25,308 nt of DNA from UBA4656 sp002405525 (GTDB taxonomy: Bacteria > Pseudomonadota > Gammaproteobacteria > Xanthomonadales > Ahniellaceae), in contig DAIMGT010000057.1 in the NCBI GenBank assembly GCA_036723735.1, positions 1 through 25,308 of the forward strand. Reading direction: 5' to 3'. The stretch's first letter is position 1; every line of letters starts with the position of its first letter. Below the pieces are notes generated by a model. The model made no database searches, was not told the DNA's origin, and saw only the letters and a list, made by a program, of their open reading frames with translations. Below are positions 7,271 through 17,246 of the stretch, piece after piece. The position numbers and the translations under genes are program-made.

Positions 7271-7783
7271 ATGCCCAACCGCTTCGCCCTCGAAGCCGCC
7301 ACCCTCAGGCAGCTGATGGCGCGCCATGCTGCGCCCGGGCAGGTGCAATGGATCGGCCTGCGCCCGGCGCGCGAGGCGCCGGTCACGGTCCGCTCGCAGG
7401 CGGTGGCGATCGCCGGACATGGACTGGACGGCGACCGCTATGCGCGTGACGGCAAGCGCCAGGTCACCCTGATCCAGGCCGAGCACCTGCCGGTGGTGGC
7501 CAAGCTTTGCGGCCGCGGCGCGGTGGCGCCGGAAACCCTGCGCCGCAATCTGGTCGTGTCCGGCATCAGCGTGCTGGCGCTCAGAAACCAGCGCTTTCGC
7601 ATCGGCAGCGCGCTGTTCGAGGGCACGGGGCCATGCGAGCCCTGCTCGAAGATGGAAGCCGCGCTCGGTCCCGGCGGCTACAACGCGATGCGCGGCCACG
7701 GCGGGATCTGCGCGCGCGTGCTCGAAGGCGGCGCGATCGCGCTCGGCGACGCGGTGGTGGCCGAAGCGGTGGATGCGCCGTGA
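7271..7783 (+). CDS. MOSC domain protein
   Basis: 170 residues. The MOSC (molybdenum cofactor sulfurase C-terminal) fold is indicated by QVQWIGLRPAREAPV, GHGLDGDRYARDGKRQVTL, IQAEHLPVV, RNLVVSGISVLAL and the conserved cysteine block GPCEPCSKMEA (Cys 122 and 125), then GICARVLEGGAIALGDAV. Small MOSC proteins such as YiiM deliver or act on sulfur or molybdopterin-type substrates; the exact reaction here is unknown. Cytoplasmic, no signal peptide. An alternative start at 7316 would remove 15 residues; neither has a strong Shine-Dalgarno site. Its TGA overlaps the GTG of the next gene, so it heads a coupled cluster with the hydrolase and rlmKL. The divergent amidase gene begins 46 bases to the left. 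Confidence 0.85.
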   Translation: MPNRFALEAATLRQLMARHAAPGQVQWIGLRPAREAPVTVRSQAVAIAGHGLDGDRYARDGKRQVTLIQAEHLPVVAKLCGRGAVAPETLRRNLVVSGISVLALRNQRFRIGSALFEGTGPCEPCSKMEAALGPGGYNAMRGHGGICARVLEGGAIALGDAVVAEAVDAP

Positions 7784-8295
7784 GCTGCGGCAAGGTGATC
7801 CTCTCGCACGGGCTGGAGAGCGGCCCGCAGGCGACCAAGGTGGCGGCGATGGCCGCGGCCGCGATCGCGCTCGGCTGGGACGAGGTGCGGCCGGACTACC
7901 GGGATCTCGATGCCAGCCAGGACGTGCGGCGGATCGACGACCGCATCGCGCGAATGCTGGTGCAGGTGCCGGCCGACGGCACGCCGTTCGTACTCGCCGG
8001 CTCCAGCATGGGCGCGTTCGTTTCCGCGTTGGGTTCGCTCCAGCGAGCGCCGCGCGGGTTGTTCCTGCTCGCGCCGCCGGTGCGCGTTCCCGGCTATCCG
8101 CGGGCGCTCGACGCCGCGGCCGTGCCAACCGTCATCGTGCACGGCTGGGACGACGAACTCATCCCCGCCGCCGACGTCATCGCCTACGCCCACCGGCGGC
8201 GCGCGGCGCTGCACCTGGTCGACGACACGCACCGCCTGACCGCCCACGTCGACGTCATCGCACGCTGGTTCGGCGACTGGCTCGCCCGGCTGTGA
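7780..8295 (+). CDS. Small alpha/beta hydrolase
   Basis: 171 residues starting at GTG 7780, whose bases overlap the TGA of the MOSC gene (GTGA). The N-terminus KVILSHGLESGP has the oxyanion-type HG motif. The nucleophile elbow is G-S-S-M-G with Ser near residue 76 (VLAGSSMGAFV). The acid lies in VIVHGWDDELIPA (Asp 124/125) and the base in VDDTHRL (His near 151). All triad elements are present in the right order, so it should be an active serine hydrolase or esterase of the compact YqiA/RBBP9-like kind, without a lid. Substrate unknown. Its TGA in turn overlaps the GTG of rlmKL. Cytoplasmic. Confidence 0.82.
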   Translation: MSCGKVILSHGLESGPQATKVAAMAAAAIALGWDEVRPDYRDLDASQDVRRIDDRIARMLVQVPADGTPFVLAGSSMGAFVSALGSLQRAPRGLFLLAPPVRVPGYPRALDAAAVPTVIVHGWDDELIPAADVIAYAHRRRAALHLVDDTHRLTAHVDVIARWFGDWLARL

Positions 8296-10427
8296 CCACG
8301 CGCTGGTTCGCTGCCTGCCCGAAGGGGCTGGAATACCTGCTGGTCGACGAGTTGAAGGCGCTCGGCGCCACCGACGCGCGCGAGCAACTGGCCGGCGTGC
8401 GCTTCGAGGGCGACGCCCTGCTCGGCTACCGCGCCTGCCTGTGGTCGCGACTGGCCAGCCGCATCCTGCTGCCGCTGGCCGACTACGACTGCCCCGACGC
8501 CGACGCGCTCTACGCCGGCGCGCTGTCGGTGCCGTGGGAGGACCACCTCGCGCCCGGCGCGACCTTCGCGGTGTCGGCGCACGGACGTTCGCCCGGCCTC
8601 GACCATACCCAGTTCGTCGCGCTCAAGGTCAAGGATGCGATCGTCGACCGCCTGCGCGAGGCGCACGGCGCGCGCCCCGACGTCGACCGCGCCGACCCGG
8701 ACGTGCAGTTCGACGTGGTGCTGCGCCGCGGCCGCGCAACGCTGTCGATCGACTTCTCCGGCGGGGCGTTGTTCCATCGTGGCTACCGCCGCGACCAGGG
8801 CGAGGCGCCGATGAAGGAAAACCTCGCCTGTGCGATGCTGCTGCGCGTGCGCTGGCCCGAAGTGCATGCCGCGGGTGGACCGCTGGTCGATCCGATGTGC
8901 GGCTCGGCGACCCTGCTGATCGAGGGCGCGTGGATGGCGGCCGACGTCGCGCCCGGGCTGCGGCGCCCGCGGTTCGGCTTCACCGGCTGGCGCGGCTTCG
9001 ATGCGCCGGCCTGGGAAGCGATGCTCGCTGAGGCCTGCGCGCGGTCGGAAGCGGGACTCAAGGCGCTGCCTCCGAAGTTCTTCGGCTTCGATCGCGACAA
9101 CCGCGTGCTGAACGCCGCGCGCGCCAACGCGCAGGCCGCCGGCCTGGCGGGCTCCATCCAGCTGGCGCAGCGGCCGGTGTCCGCGCTGGTGGCGCCGCCG
9201 CACGGTGCGCCGGGCCTGGTGGTCTCCAATCCGCCCTACGGCGAGCGCATGGGCGAGTCGGAGGCCCTGCGCGGGACCTGGCGCGAACTCGGCGACGCTC
9301 TGTCGCGTGGCTTCGCCGGTTGGCGCGCCGTGTTGATCACCAGCGACGAATCGCTCGGCCGCGCCACCGGCCTGCGCGCCGACCGCACCTACACCCTGTT
9401 CAATGGCGCGCTCGAATGCCGCCTGCTGTGCTTCGACGCGCTCGGCGCCCCGCGCGAGCGCGCGCCGCGCGAGGCGAAGCCGTTGTCCGACGGCGCGATC
9501 GCGCTGCGCAACCGCCTGCAGAAGAACCTCCGTCACCTCAAGTCGTGGCGGCAGCGGGAGGGTGTGTCGTGCTTCCGCGCGTACGACGCCGACCTGCCGG
9601 AATACAGCGCGGCGATCGACGTCTACGACGGTTGGCTGCATGTGCAGGAATACGAAGCGCCGAAGGACATACCGGCCGATGTCGCGCGCCGCCGCTTCGG
9701 CGAGATCGTGCGCGTCTGCGGCGAGGCGTTCGCGGTCCCGCGCGAACGCATCGCGATCAAGCAGCGCCGCGTGCAGACCCGCGACGACCGCTACGGCAAG
9801 CAGGACATGCGCGGCGAAGTGCTGCTGGTCGACGAGGACGGTCTGAAGTTCGAGGTCAACCTGTTCGACTACCTCGACACCGGGCTGTTCCTCGACCACC
9901 GGCCGGTGCGCGCACGGCTGCGCGGCATGGCGCGCGGCGCGAGGTTCCTCAACCTCTTCTGCTATACGGGCACCGCCACCGTGCATGCCGCTGCCGGCGG
10001 TGCGCGGACCACCACCAGTGTCGACCTGTCGCAGACCTACCTCGCATGGGCCGCCCGCAATCTCGCGCGCAACGGATTCAGTGGCGATGCGCACCGGCTG
10101 GTGCAGGCCGACAGCCTGGCTTGGCTCTCCGCCTGCCGCGAGCAGTTCGACCTCGTGTTCGTCGATCCGCCGACCTTCTCCAACTCCAAGCGCGCCGAGG
10201 ACTTCGACGTCCAGCGCGATCATGTGCGGCTGCTGTCGCTGTGCGCCGAGCGGCTGTCGCCGGGCGGGGTGATCCTGTTCTCGAACAACTTCCGCCGCTT
10301 CCGGATCGACGGGGCGGCGCTTGCCGGCCTCGAGGTGCGCGACATCACCCGCGCCACGATCGCGCCGGATTTCGCCCGCGACCCGAAGATTCACCAGGCC
10401 TTCGAACTGCGCCACGGGAGCGCCTGA
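8292..10427 (+). CDS. rlmKL: Fused 23S rRNA methyltransferase RlmKL (m2G2445 / m7G2069)
   Basis: 711 residues, close to the 702 of the E. coli enzyme. It starts at GTG 8292 in a GTGA overlap with the hydrolase stop, so translation is probably coupled. N-terminal ~150 residues form the ferredoxin-like and THUMP region (FAACPKGLEYLLVDELKALG onward). The RlmL methyltransferase has its SAM-binding DPMCGSATLLIEGAW from residue 200 and the catalytic NPPYGER from residue 313. The RlmK half begins near residue 400 (RNRLQKNLRHLKSW), with NLFCYTGTATVHAAAGGA from residue 554 and DPPTFSNSKRAEDF from residue 625. Known role of the family: both modifications of 23S rRNA domain V and adjacent helix, made during 50S assembly. 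Both halves look intact. Confidence 0.96.
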   Translation: MTTRWFAACPKGLEYLLVDELKALGATDAREQLAGVRFEGDALLGYRACLWSRLASRILLPLADYDCPDADALYAGALSVPWEDHLAPGATFAVSAHGRSPGLDHTQFVALKVKDAIVDRLREAHGARPDVDRADPDVQFDVVLRRGRATLSIDFSGGALFHRGYRRDQGEAPMKENLACAMLLRVRWPEVHAAGGPLVDPMCGSATLLIEGAWMAADVAPGLRRPRFGFTGWRGFDAPAWEAMLAEACARSEAGLKALPPKFFGFDRDNRVLNAARANAQAAGLAGSIQLAQRPVSALVAPPHGAPGLVVSNPPYGERMGESEALRGTWRELGDALSRGFAGWRAVLITSDESLGRATGLRADRTYTLFNGALECRLLCFDALGAPRERAPREAKPLSDGAIALRNRLQKNLRHLKSWRQREGVSCFRAYDADLPEYSAAIDVYDGWLHVQEYEAPKDIPADVARRRFGEIVRVCGEAFAVPRERIAIKQRRVQTRDDRYGKQDMRGEVLLVDEDGLKFEVNLFDYLDTGLFLDHRPVRARLRGMARGARFLNLFCYTGTATVHAAAGGARTTTSVDLSQTYLAWAARNLARNGFSGDAHRLVQADSLAWLSACREQFDLVFVDPPTFSNSKRAEDFDVQRDHVRLLSLCAERLSPGGVILFSNNFRRFRIDGAALAGLEVRDITRATIAPDFARDPKIHQAFELRHGSA

Positions 10428-10437
10428 AGGCGCCTCC
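10418..10437 (+). terminator. Possible hairpin overlapping the rlmKL stop
   Basis: GGAGCGCC and GGCGCCTCC flank TGAA, giving an 8-base-pair stem with one bulge directly at the stop codon. There is no T-run, so it may be a weak terminator or an mRNA 3' end structure. Confidence 0.3.
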
Positions 10438-10594
10438 GGGCGGGTCGTCCGGCGCGCATCCGGCGTGGTCCGCGGAGCCGGTTTCCGACGGGCTGGAACG
10501 GCGCTCGCCGTGGTAGGATGGTCGGCGTTTTGCACTTCCGTGGCGCATGGTTCGTGACCATGGCCAACACATTGATTGCAGACGGATTTTGAGC

Positions 10595-13192
<2,598 letters not shown>

Positions 13193-13602
13193 GGGAGCGG
13201 GCTCAGGGCCCAGCCGACGGTCGGGGCTTTCGTTCGGGAACGCGGCGTGCGCCTCGTTGCGCGGCTGTCACGGGCCCAGGCGCGAGGCGGGATTTGCCGC
13301 CGCACTTCGGCGGCCCGAAGAGTGCCAGCGCGAGTGGCGCTGGCCGGGGCAGGGCGCAGCGTAGAGCCTGCGGTCGGCGATCCTGCGGCGGGGTGCCACG
13401 CGCGCTGCGTCGCGCCGCCCCTGTGAGAGCGAGCGAAGCTCGCGACCGCAAGCCCCGCTCCAGCGGCGTGGCATCGACGCTGCGGTCGCGAGCGATGCTC
13501 GCTCCCACAAGGGCGAGGCACCGATCGTCCTGTGCCCTTTGCCCCGGGCCCTATGCCCTCGATGACCCGGGCGAAGCGGACCGCGTGCCCCGCCGTCCGC
13601 CG
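13193..13602. other. Gene-free, repeat-rich gap between gyrA and the peroxiredoxin gene
   Basis: About 410 bases with no credible gene. It contains GGGCTCAGGGCCCAG at 13199-13213 and GGGCCCTATGCCC near 13547-13559. Both resemble parts of the GGGCCC-rich repeats elsewhere in the window, and they flank a REPIN-like inverted pair at 13421-13510. Long reading frames across it are artefacts of high GC. Confidence 0.7.
13421..13510. repeat. REPIN-like pair of inverted REP palindromes
   Basis: Copy A (13421-13450) reads CTGTGAGAGCGAGCGAAGCT then CGCGACCGCA. The reverse complement of copy B (13481-13510) reads TTGTGGGAGCGAGCATCGCT then CGCGACCGCA. They match over ~30 bases with a few substitutions, and each holds its own internal palindrome around GCGAGC/GCTCGC. 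The two copies face each other about 30 bases apart. This is the arrangement of REP doublets (REPINs) in pseudomonads and xanthomonads. Confidence 0.85.
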
Positions 13603-14082
13603 TCAAAGCACCGCCAGCACCGCCTCCGCGCTTGAAACCTTGAACTCGCCCGGTGCCTCGACGTGCAGGTGGGTCACGACGCCGTCCTTCGCCACCAGGG
13701 CGAAGCGCTTGGAGCGCATGCCCATGCCGAAGGCGGTGGCGTCCATCTCCAGGCCCATCGACTTGGCGAAGTTGCCGTTGCCGTCGGCAAGCATCACGAT
13801 TCCGTCCGGAACGTTGTGGCTTTTCGCCCAGGCGTCCATCACGAAGGCGTCGTTGACCGCCATGCACGCCACGGTGTCCACGCCCCTGGCGCGAAAATCG
13901 CCGAGTCGTTCGACGTAGCCGGGCAGATGCTTGGCGGAGCAGGTCGGAGTGAAGGCGCCGGGTACCGAGAACAGGACCACGGTCTTGCCCTGAAACAGAT
14001 CTTCGCTGCGGATCGCCTGCACGCCATCGTTGAGCGTGTTGAGGGTCGCGGAAGGAATGCGGTCGCCGACCTGGATCGTCAT
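13603..14082 (-). CDS. Peroxiredoxin, Prx5/AhpC-TSA-type redoxin
   Basis: 159 residues from the ATG at 14082 (MTIQVGDRIPSATL), with GGAG nine bases upstream on the minus strand. The redoxin domain fills the protein. VPGAFTPTCSAKHLPGY holds the peroxidatic Cys 48 with the PxxxTxxC arrangement of the Prx5 subfamily, followed by VNDAFVMDAWAKSHN. A second Cys (73, VACMAVND) is present at the place used by some members. It reduces H2O2 and organic peroxides in the cytoplasm, probably with glutathione/glutaredoxin or thioredoxin as donor; the donor cannot be read from sequence. It is divergent from the hsp20 gene, sharing a 133-base intergenic region. Confidence 0.93.
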   Translation of the reverse strand: MTIQVGDRIPSATLNTLNDGVQAIRSEDLFQGKTVVLFSVPGAFTPTCSAKHLPGYVERLGDFRARGVDTVACMAVNDAFVMDAWAKSHNVPDGIVMLADGNGNFAKSMGLEMDATAFGMGMRSKRFALVAKDGVVTHLHVEAPGEFKVSSAEAVLAVL

Positions 14083-14139
14083 GAGCTGGATCTCCGTGGG
14101 AAAGAGGCGATGATAACCCGGTGCCGCCGCGCGGCGCGC

Positions 14140-14166
14140 CTTGAAATTCCGCACGCGGCTCATACA
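14140..14166 (+). promoter_or_regulatory. Heat-shock-like (sigma-32 type) promoter for hsp20
   Basis: CTTGAAA at 14140-14146 matches the RpoH -35 element exactly. After a spacing of 11-12 bases comes GCTCATAC (14158-14165), a partial match to the RpoH -10 CCCCATNT. It lies ~50 bases upstream of the hsp20 start, where such a promoter is expected. Confidence 0.5.
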
Positions 14167-14215
14167 TGGAGGACATGGGGCGCCGCTGCGGCGACCCGCG
14201 TACGGAGGACCCGCC

Positions 14216-14665
14216 ATGACCATGATCCGCTACAAGCCGTTTCCGCCGCAAAGTGGCCTGCAAGACGAACTCAAGCAGGCGTTCGACAAGTTCTTCGCCG
14301 CCGTCGACGAGGGCGACCAGTCGAACGTGGTGACCAGCCAGTGGACGCCGCGCGTCGACGTGAAGGAAGAACCCGCGCGTTTCGTCATCCTCGCCGACAT
14401 CCCCGGCGTGGACCCGAAGGCGATCGAGGTGCACATGGAGAAGGGCATCCTTTCCATCAAGGGCGAGCGAAAGGAGGAATCCAAGCAGGAGGGCGAGAAC
14501 TTCACGCGGATCGAGCGTTCGCGCGGTCTGTTCTACCGCCGCTTCGCGCTGCCCGACTCTGCCGATGCCGAGAAGATCACCGCAGCCGGCCGCCACGGCG
14601 TGCTCGAGATCGTGATCCCGAAGAAGCCCGAGACCACGCCGCGGCGCATCACGATCAACGGGTGA
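14216..14665 (+). CDS. Small heat shock protein, Hsp20/alpha-crystallin family
   Basis: 149 residues starting at ATG 14216, with a perfect GGAGGA six bases upstream (14204-14209). An N-terminal arm (RYKPFPPQSGLQDELKQAFD) precedes the alpha-crystallin domain at about residues 40-140: WTPRVDVKEEPARFVILADI, PGVDPKAIEVHMEKGILSIK, then FYRRFALPDSADAEKITA and HGVLEIVIPKK. The C-terminal RRITING supplies the I-x-I motif used for oligomer assembly. Such proteins hold unfolding clients for DnaK/DnaJ. A CbpA-type DnaJ gene follows on the same strand about 225 bases downstream. RpoH-dependent induction is suggested by the upstream promoter. Confidence 0.95.
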   Translation: MTMIRYKPFPPQSGLQDELKQAFDKFFAAVDEGDQSNVVTSQWTPRVDVKEEPARFVILADIPGVDPKAIEVHMEKGILSIKGERKEESKQEGENFTRIERSRGLFYRRFALPDSADAEKITAAGRHGVLEIVIPKKPETTPRRITING

Positions 14666-14891
14666 GGCCGGGCGCGCCGCGAACAGCGCAGGACGCGTTG
14701 CGAGGAACGGCGCGTCGCCCAGCCGCCAGGCGAGCGGCGACCTTGCGACGGCCGCCCGGCGCCAGCCGCGGCGGTCTTCCCGGCGGCCCGTGGCGCTCTG
14801 CGCCCGGGCCGCTTGCCTTGCGGGGCCCGCCCGCCGCAGCATGGACCGCGTGGGCCATGGCCCCGACCGACCCCGAGGATCGTGCCCGACC

Positions 14892-15758
14892 ATGCAGTTC
14901 AAGGATTACTACGAGGTGCTCGGCGTTCCACCCGGCGCGGATGCCGACGTGGTCAAGTCGGCATACCGCCGGCAGGCCCGCAAGTTCCATCCCGACGTGA
15001 GCAAGGAAAAGGACGCGGAAGAGCGCTTCAAGGCCGTCAACGAAGCCTACGAAGTCCTCAAGGACCCCAAGAAACGCGCCGCCTACGACCAGTTGCGCGC
15101 GCGCGGCTACCGGCCTGGCGACGAGTTCCGGCCGCCGCCGAACTTCGGCCAGGATTTCGATGTCGACCTGGGTGGCGCGGACGCCGGCGGATTCAGCGAT
15201 TTCTTCGAGTCGCTGTTCGGCCGCATGCGCGGCGGCCCCGCGGCTGCGGGCGGACGGCGCACGCGCGCCGATTCCCGCGCGCGGCTCGACATCGACCTCG
15301 AGCGCGCCTACGCCGGTGGCGTGGAGCGGGTGGCGGTCGGCGGGCGCACCCTGGACGTCAAGATCCCAGCCGGCGTGCAGCCGGGGCAGAGCGTCCGCCT
15401 TGCCGGCCAGGGCAGCGGTGGCGGGGACCTGCTGCTGGAGATCGGCTACCGCGCGCATCCGCGCTTCCGCGTCGACGGTCGGGACATCACGGTGGTGGTG
15501 CCAATCAGCCCGTGGGAGGCGGCGCTCGGCGCTTCGATCCCGGTGCCGACCCTTGGCGGCGAGGTGGAGCTGCGCGTTCCTGCCGGCAGCGCCAGCGGCA
15601 AGCGGCTTCGCCTGAAGGGCCGCGGGCTGCCCGGCGCGACGGCCGGCGACCAGTACGTCGAGCTCGCGGTGCAGGTGCCTCCGGCGACGGACGACCGCGC
15701 CACAGCCTTCTACGAGGACATGGCCAAGCGGTTCAAGGGCTTCGACCCACGGCGCTGA
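14892..15758 (+). CDS. cbpA: CbpA-type DnaJ-domain co-chaperone
   Basis: 288 residues. Start at ATG 14892 (MQFKDYYEVLGVPPGADADV), with GAGGA about 12 bases upstream. The J domain covers residues 5-70 with the essential HPD at 33-35 (KFHPDVSKE). A Gly/Phe-containing linker follows (PPNFGQDFDVDLGG, GGFSDFFESLFG). There is no CxxCxGxG zinc module, which separates CbpA/type II proteins from DnaJ. Two C-terminal beta domains come next (DIDLERAYAGGVERV, VKIPAGVQPGQSVRL, then PISPWEAALGASIPVPTLGG and LRLKGRGLPG). It stimulates DnaK ATPase and in E. coli also binds curved DNA. No cbpM modulator gene follows; pilH lies convergently next door. Confidence 0.92.
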   Translation: MQFKDYYEVLGVPPGADADVVKSAYRRQARKFHPDVSKEKDAEERFKAVNEAYEVLKDPKKRAAYDQLRARGYRPGDEFRPPPNFGQDFDVDLGGADAGGFSDFFESLFGRMRGGPAAAGGRRTRADSRARLDIDLERAYAGGVERVAVGGRTLDVKIPAGVQPGQSVRLAGQGSGGGDLLLEIGYRAHPRFRVDGRDITVVVPISPWEAALGASIPVPTLGGEVELRVPAGSASGKRLRLKGRGLPGATAGDQYVELAVQVPPATDDRATAFYEDMAKRFKGFDPRR

Positions 15759-15816
15759 CGGCCCGGGCAACACGAAGTCCGCGAGCCTGCGGCGGGCGGA
15801 TCGATGCGCCGGAGTG

Positions 15817-15832
15817 GGCCCGGAGCCGGGCC
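15817..15832. terminator. Possible bidirectional terminator hairpin between cbpA and pilH
   Basis: A perfect short palindrome GGCCCGG-AG-CCGGGCC occupies most of the 80-base gap between two convergent genes and could fold in either transcript. No T-tract is present. Confidence 0.4.
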
Positions 15833-15838
15833 TCGGGA

Positions 15839-16204
15839 TCAGCCGCCGATCAGCGACTGGATCGCGACCGACAGCTGCGCCTCGTTGATCGGTTTGGTGA
15901 CGTAGGCCTTCGCGCCCTGCCGCATGCCCCAGACCTTGTCGGTTTCCTGGTCCTTGGTGGTGACCAGAATCACCGGAATGTGGCTGGTGCTCGGATCCTT
16001 GCTGATCTGGCGTGTGGCCTGGAACCCGTTCAGGTTCGGCATCACCACGTCCATCAGGATCAGGTCCGGGAGTTCGCGGCGGGCGGTCTCCACGCCGGCC
16101 GCCCCGTCTTCGGCCGTCATCACGAGGTGGCCGAGCTTTTCGACCACACGGCGCAGCCCCAGCAACTGCGAGGGCGAGTCGTCGACGATCAGGACACGGG
16201 CCAT
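15839..16204 (-). CDS. pilH: Single-domain response regulator, PilH type (twitching motility)
   Basis: 121 residues made up entirely of one CheY-like receiver domain from the ATG at 16204 (MARVLIVDDSPSQLLGLRRV). Acidic pocket Asp 8/9, phospho-acceptor Asp 52 (LILMDVVMPNLNGFQATR), switch Thr 82 (VILVTTKDQETDKVWGMRQG) and Lys 104 (YVTKPIN) are all in place. The MPNLNGFQATR and TTKDQETDKVWGMRQGA stretches are characteristic of PilH/PilG-family regulators of the Chp/Pil chemosensory system. That system controls type IV pilus extension and retraction in Pseudomonas and Xanthomonas. No pilG, pilI or pilJ is adjacent, so this is a detached copy, the last gene of the minus-strand run. PilG as identity is less likely, given the length. 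Confidence 0.85.
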   Translation of the reverse strand: MARVLIVDDSPSQLLGLRRVVEKLGHLVMTAEDGAAGVETARRELPDLILMDVVMPNLNGFQATRQISKDPSTSHIPVILVTTKDQETDKVWGMRQGAKAYVTKPINEAQLSVAIQSLIGG

Positions 16205-16250
16205 GGAATCTCGGTCTGCGAGGTCGGGGCGTTGGGGAGGGCAGCCGACT

Positions 16251-17246
16251 TCAGGGCGCGACCACCGTGCGCCCGACCGACTCCCCGGCCATGATCGTAG
16301 CAAAAACGCCCGCCAATCCGTCCAGCCCCGTCTCGCGCGCGGCGATCCGGTCGAGGTGCGCCGGTTTCCAGTCGCCGGCCAGCCGTTCCCAGACCCGTCG
16401 CCGGATGTCGTAGGCAGTCCCCGCGGAAGCAATCCCCAGCAGGCTGATTCCGCGGATGATGAACGGCATCACCGTGGTGTGCAACTCGTGGCCCCCGGCG
16501 AGCCCGCAGGATGCGATGTTGCCGTAGGGGTGAATCACGCGGGTCAGTCCGTCGAGCATCTCACCGCCGACATTGTCGATCGCGCCCGCCCAGCGTGCGG
16601 CCTCCAGCGGGCGCTGGCCCCAGTGCAGGCCGTGCCGCGAGACGCACTGCCGTGCCCCGATCGACTGCAGGAAGTCGAAGTGAGAGGGCTTGCCGGTGAT
16701 CGCATGCGCTTCGAAGCCGGCGCGGGTGAGGACGTCGATCGCCAGCATGCCGACGCCGCCGGTGGCCCCGGTGACGACGATCGGCCCCATGTCGGGACGC
16801 TGCCCGTTCGCCAGCATGCGGTGCAGGGACAATCCGGCCGTGAAGCCGGCGGTGCCGAGCGCCATCGATTCGCGCAGCGTCAGCCCCGCGGGGAGCGGCA
16901 CCACCCAGTCGGCTTCCAGGCGCGCGTACTCCGCAAAGCCACCGTCGCGCGTTTCCGACAGCCCGCAGCCGGTGACCAGCACCGCGTCACCCTCGCGCCA
17001 GCGCGGGTCGCGCGAGGCGACCACGTGGCCCGCGACGTCGATGCCCCCGACCAGTGCCGGACGGCGCAGGATCTTGCCCCTGCCGGTCCCGGCCAGCGCG
17101 TCCTTGTAGTTCACCGACGAGTAGGCGACCCGGATGTCCACCTCGCCGGGCGAGAGGTCGTCGAGACCGAGATCCTCGATGCCGGCGCGGTGCTCATCGC
17201 CCCGGGCATGAATGCGGAGCGCACGGAAGCGGGCGGGAATGCTCAT
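16251..17246 (-). CDS. AcuI/YhdH-type NADPH-dependent quinone oxidoreductase (acrylyl-CoA reductase family)
   Basis: 331 residues, medium-chain dehydrogenase/reductase without zinc. The start at 17246 (MSIPARFRALRIHARGDEHR) has GAGG seven bases upstream. The GroES-like half includes VDIRVAYSSVNYKDALAGTG and PALVGGIDVAGHVV. The Rossmann half has PIVVTGATGGVGMLAIDVL, which binds NADPH. IDNVGGEML and ASCGLAGG follow, and the C-terminal MPFIIRGISLLGI is typical of YhdH/AcuI. Family members reduce acryloyl-CoA to propionyl-CoA or related enoyl substrates; the substrate here is not determined. Its ATG overlaps the stop of a small upstream ORF (ATGA), and it lies between lpdA and pilH on the same strand. 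Confidence 0.92.
   Translation of the reverse strand: MSIPARFRALRIHARGDEHRAGIEDLGLDDLSPGEVDIRVAYSSVNYKDALAGTGRGKILRRPALVGGIDVAGHVVASRDPRWREGDAVLVTGCGLSETRDGGFAEYARLEADWVVPLPAGLTLRESMALGTAGFTAGLSLHRMLANGQRPDMGPIVVTGATGGVGMLAIDVLTRAGFEAHAITGKPSHFDFLQSIGARQCVSRHGLHWGQRPLEAARWAGAIDNVGGEMLDGLTRVIHPYGNIASCGLAGGHELHTTVMPFIIRGISLLGIASAGTAYDIRRRVWERLAGDWKPAHLDRIAARETGLDGLAGVFATIMAGESVGRTVVAP

Noticed and set aside
8184..10535. 783-codon minus-strand open frame
   Set aside because: Exactly antisense to rlmKL, whose two methyltransferase motifs are unmistakable.
13421..13510. CRISPR array
   Set aside because: Only two copies, in inverted orientation, with no spacer series; fits a REP doublet instead.
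13268..14902. 544-codon minus-strand open frame across the peroxiredoxin and hsp20
   Set aside because: Crosses two genes in wrong frames and a repeat-rich gap.
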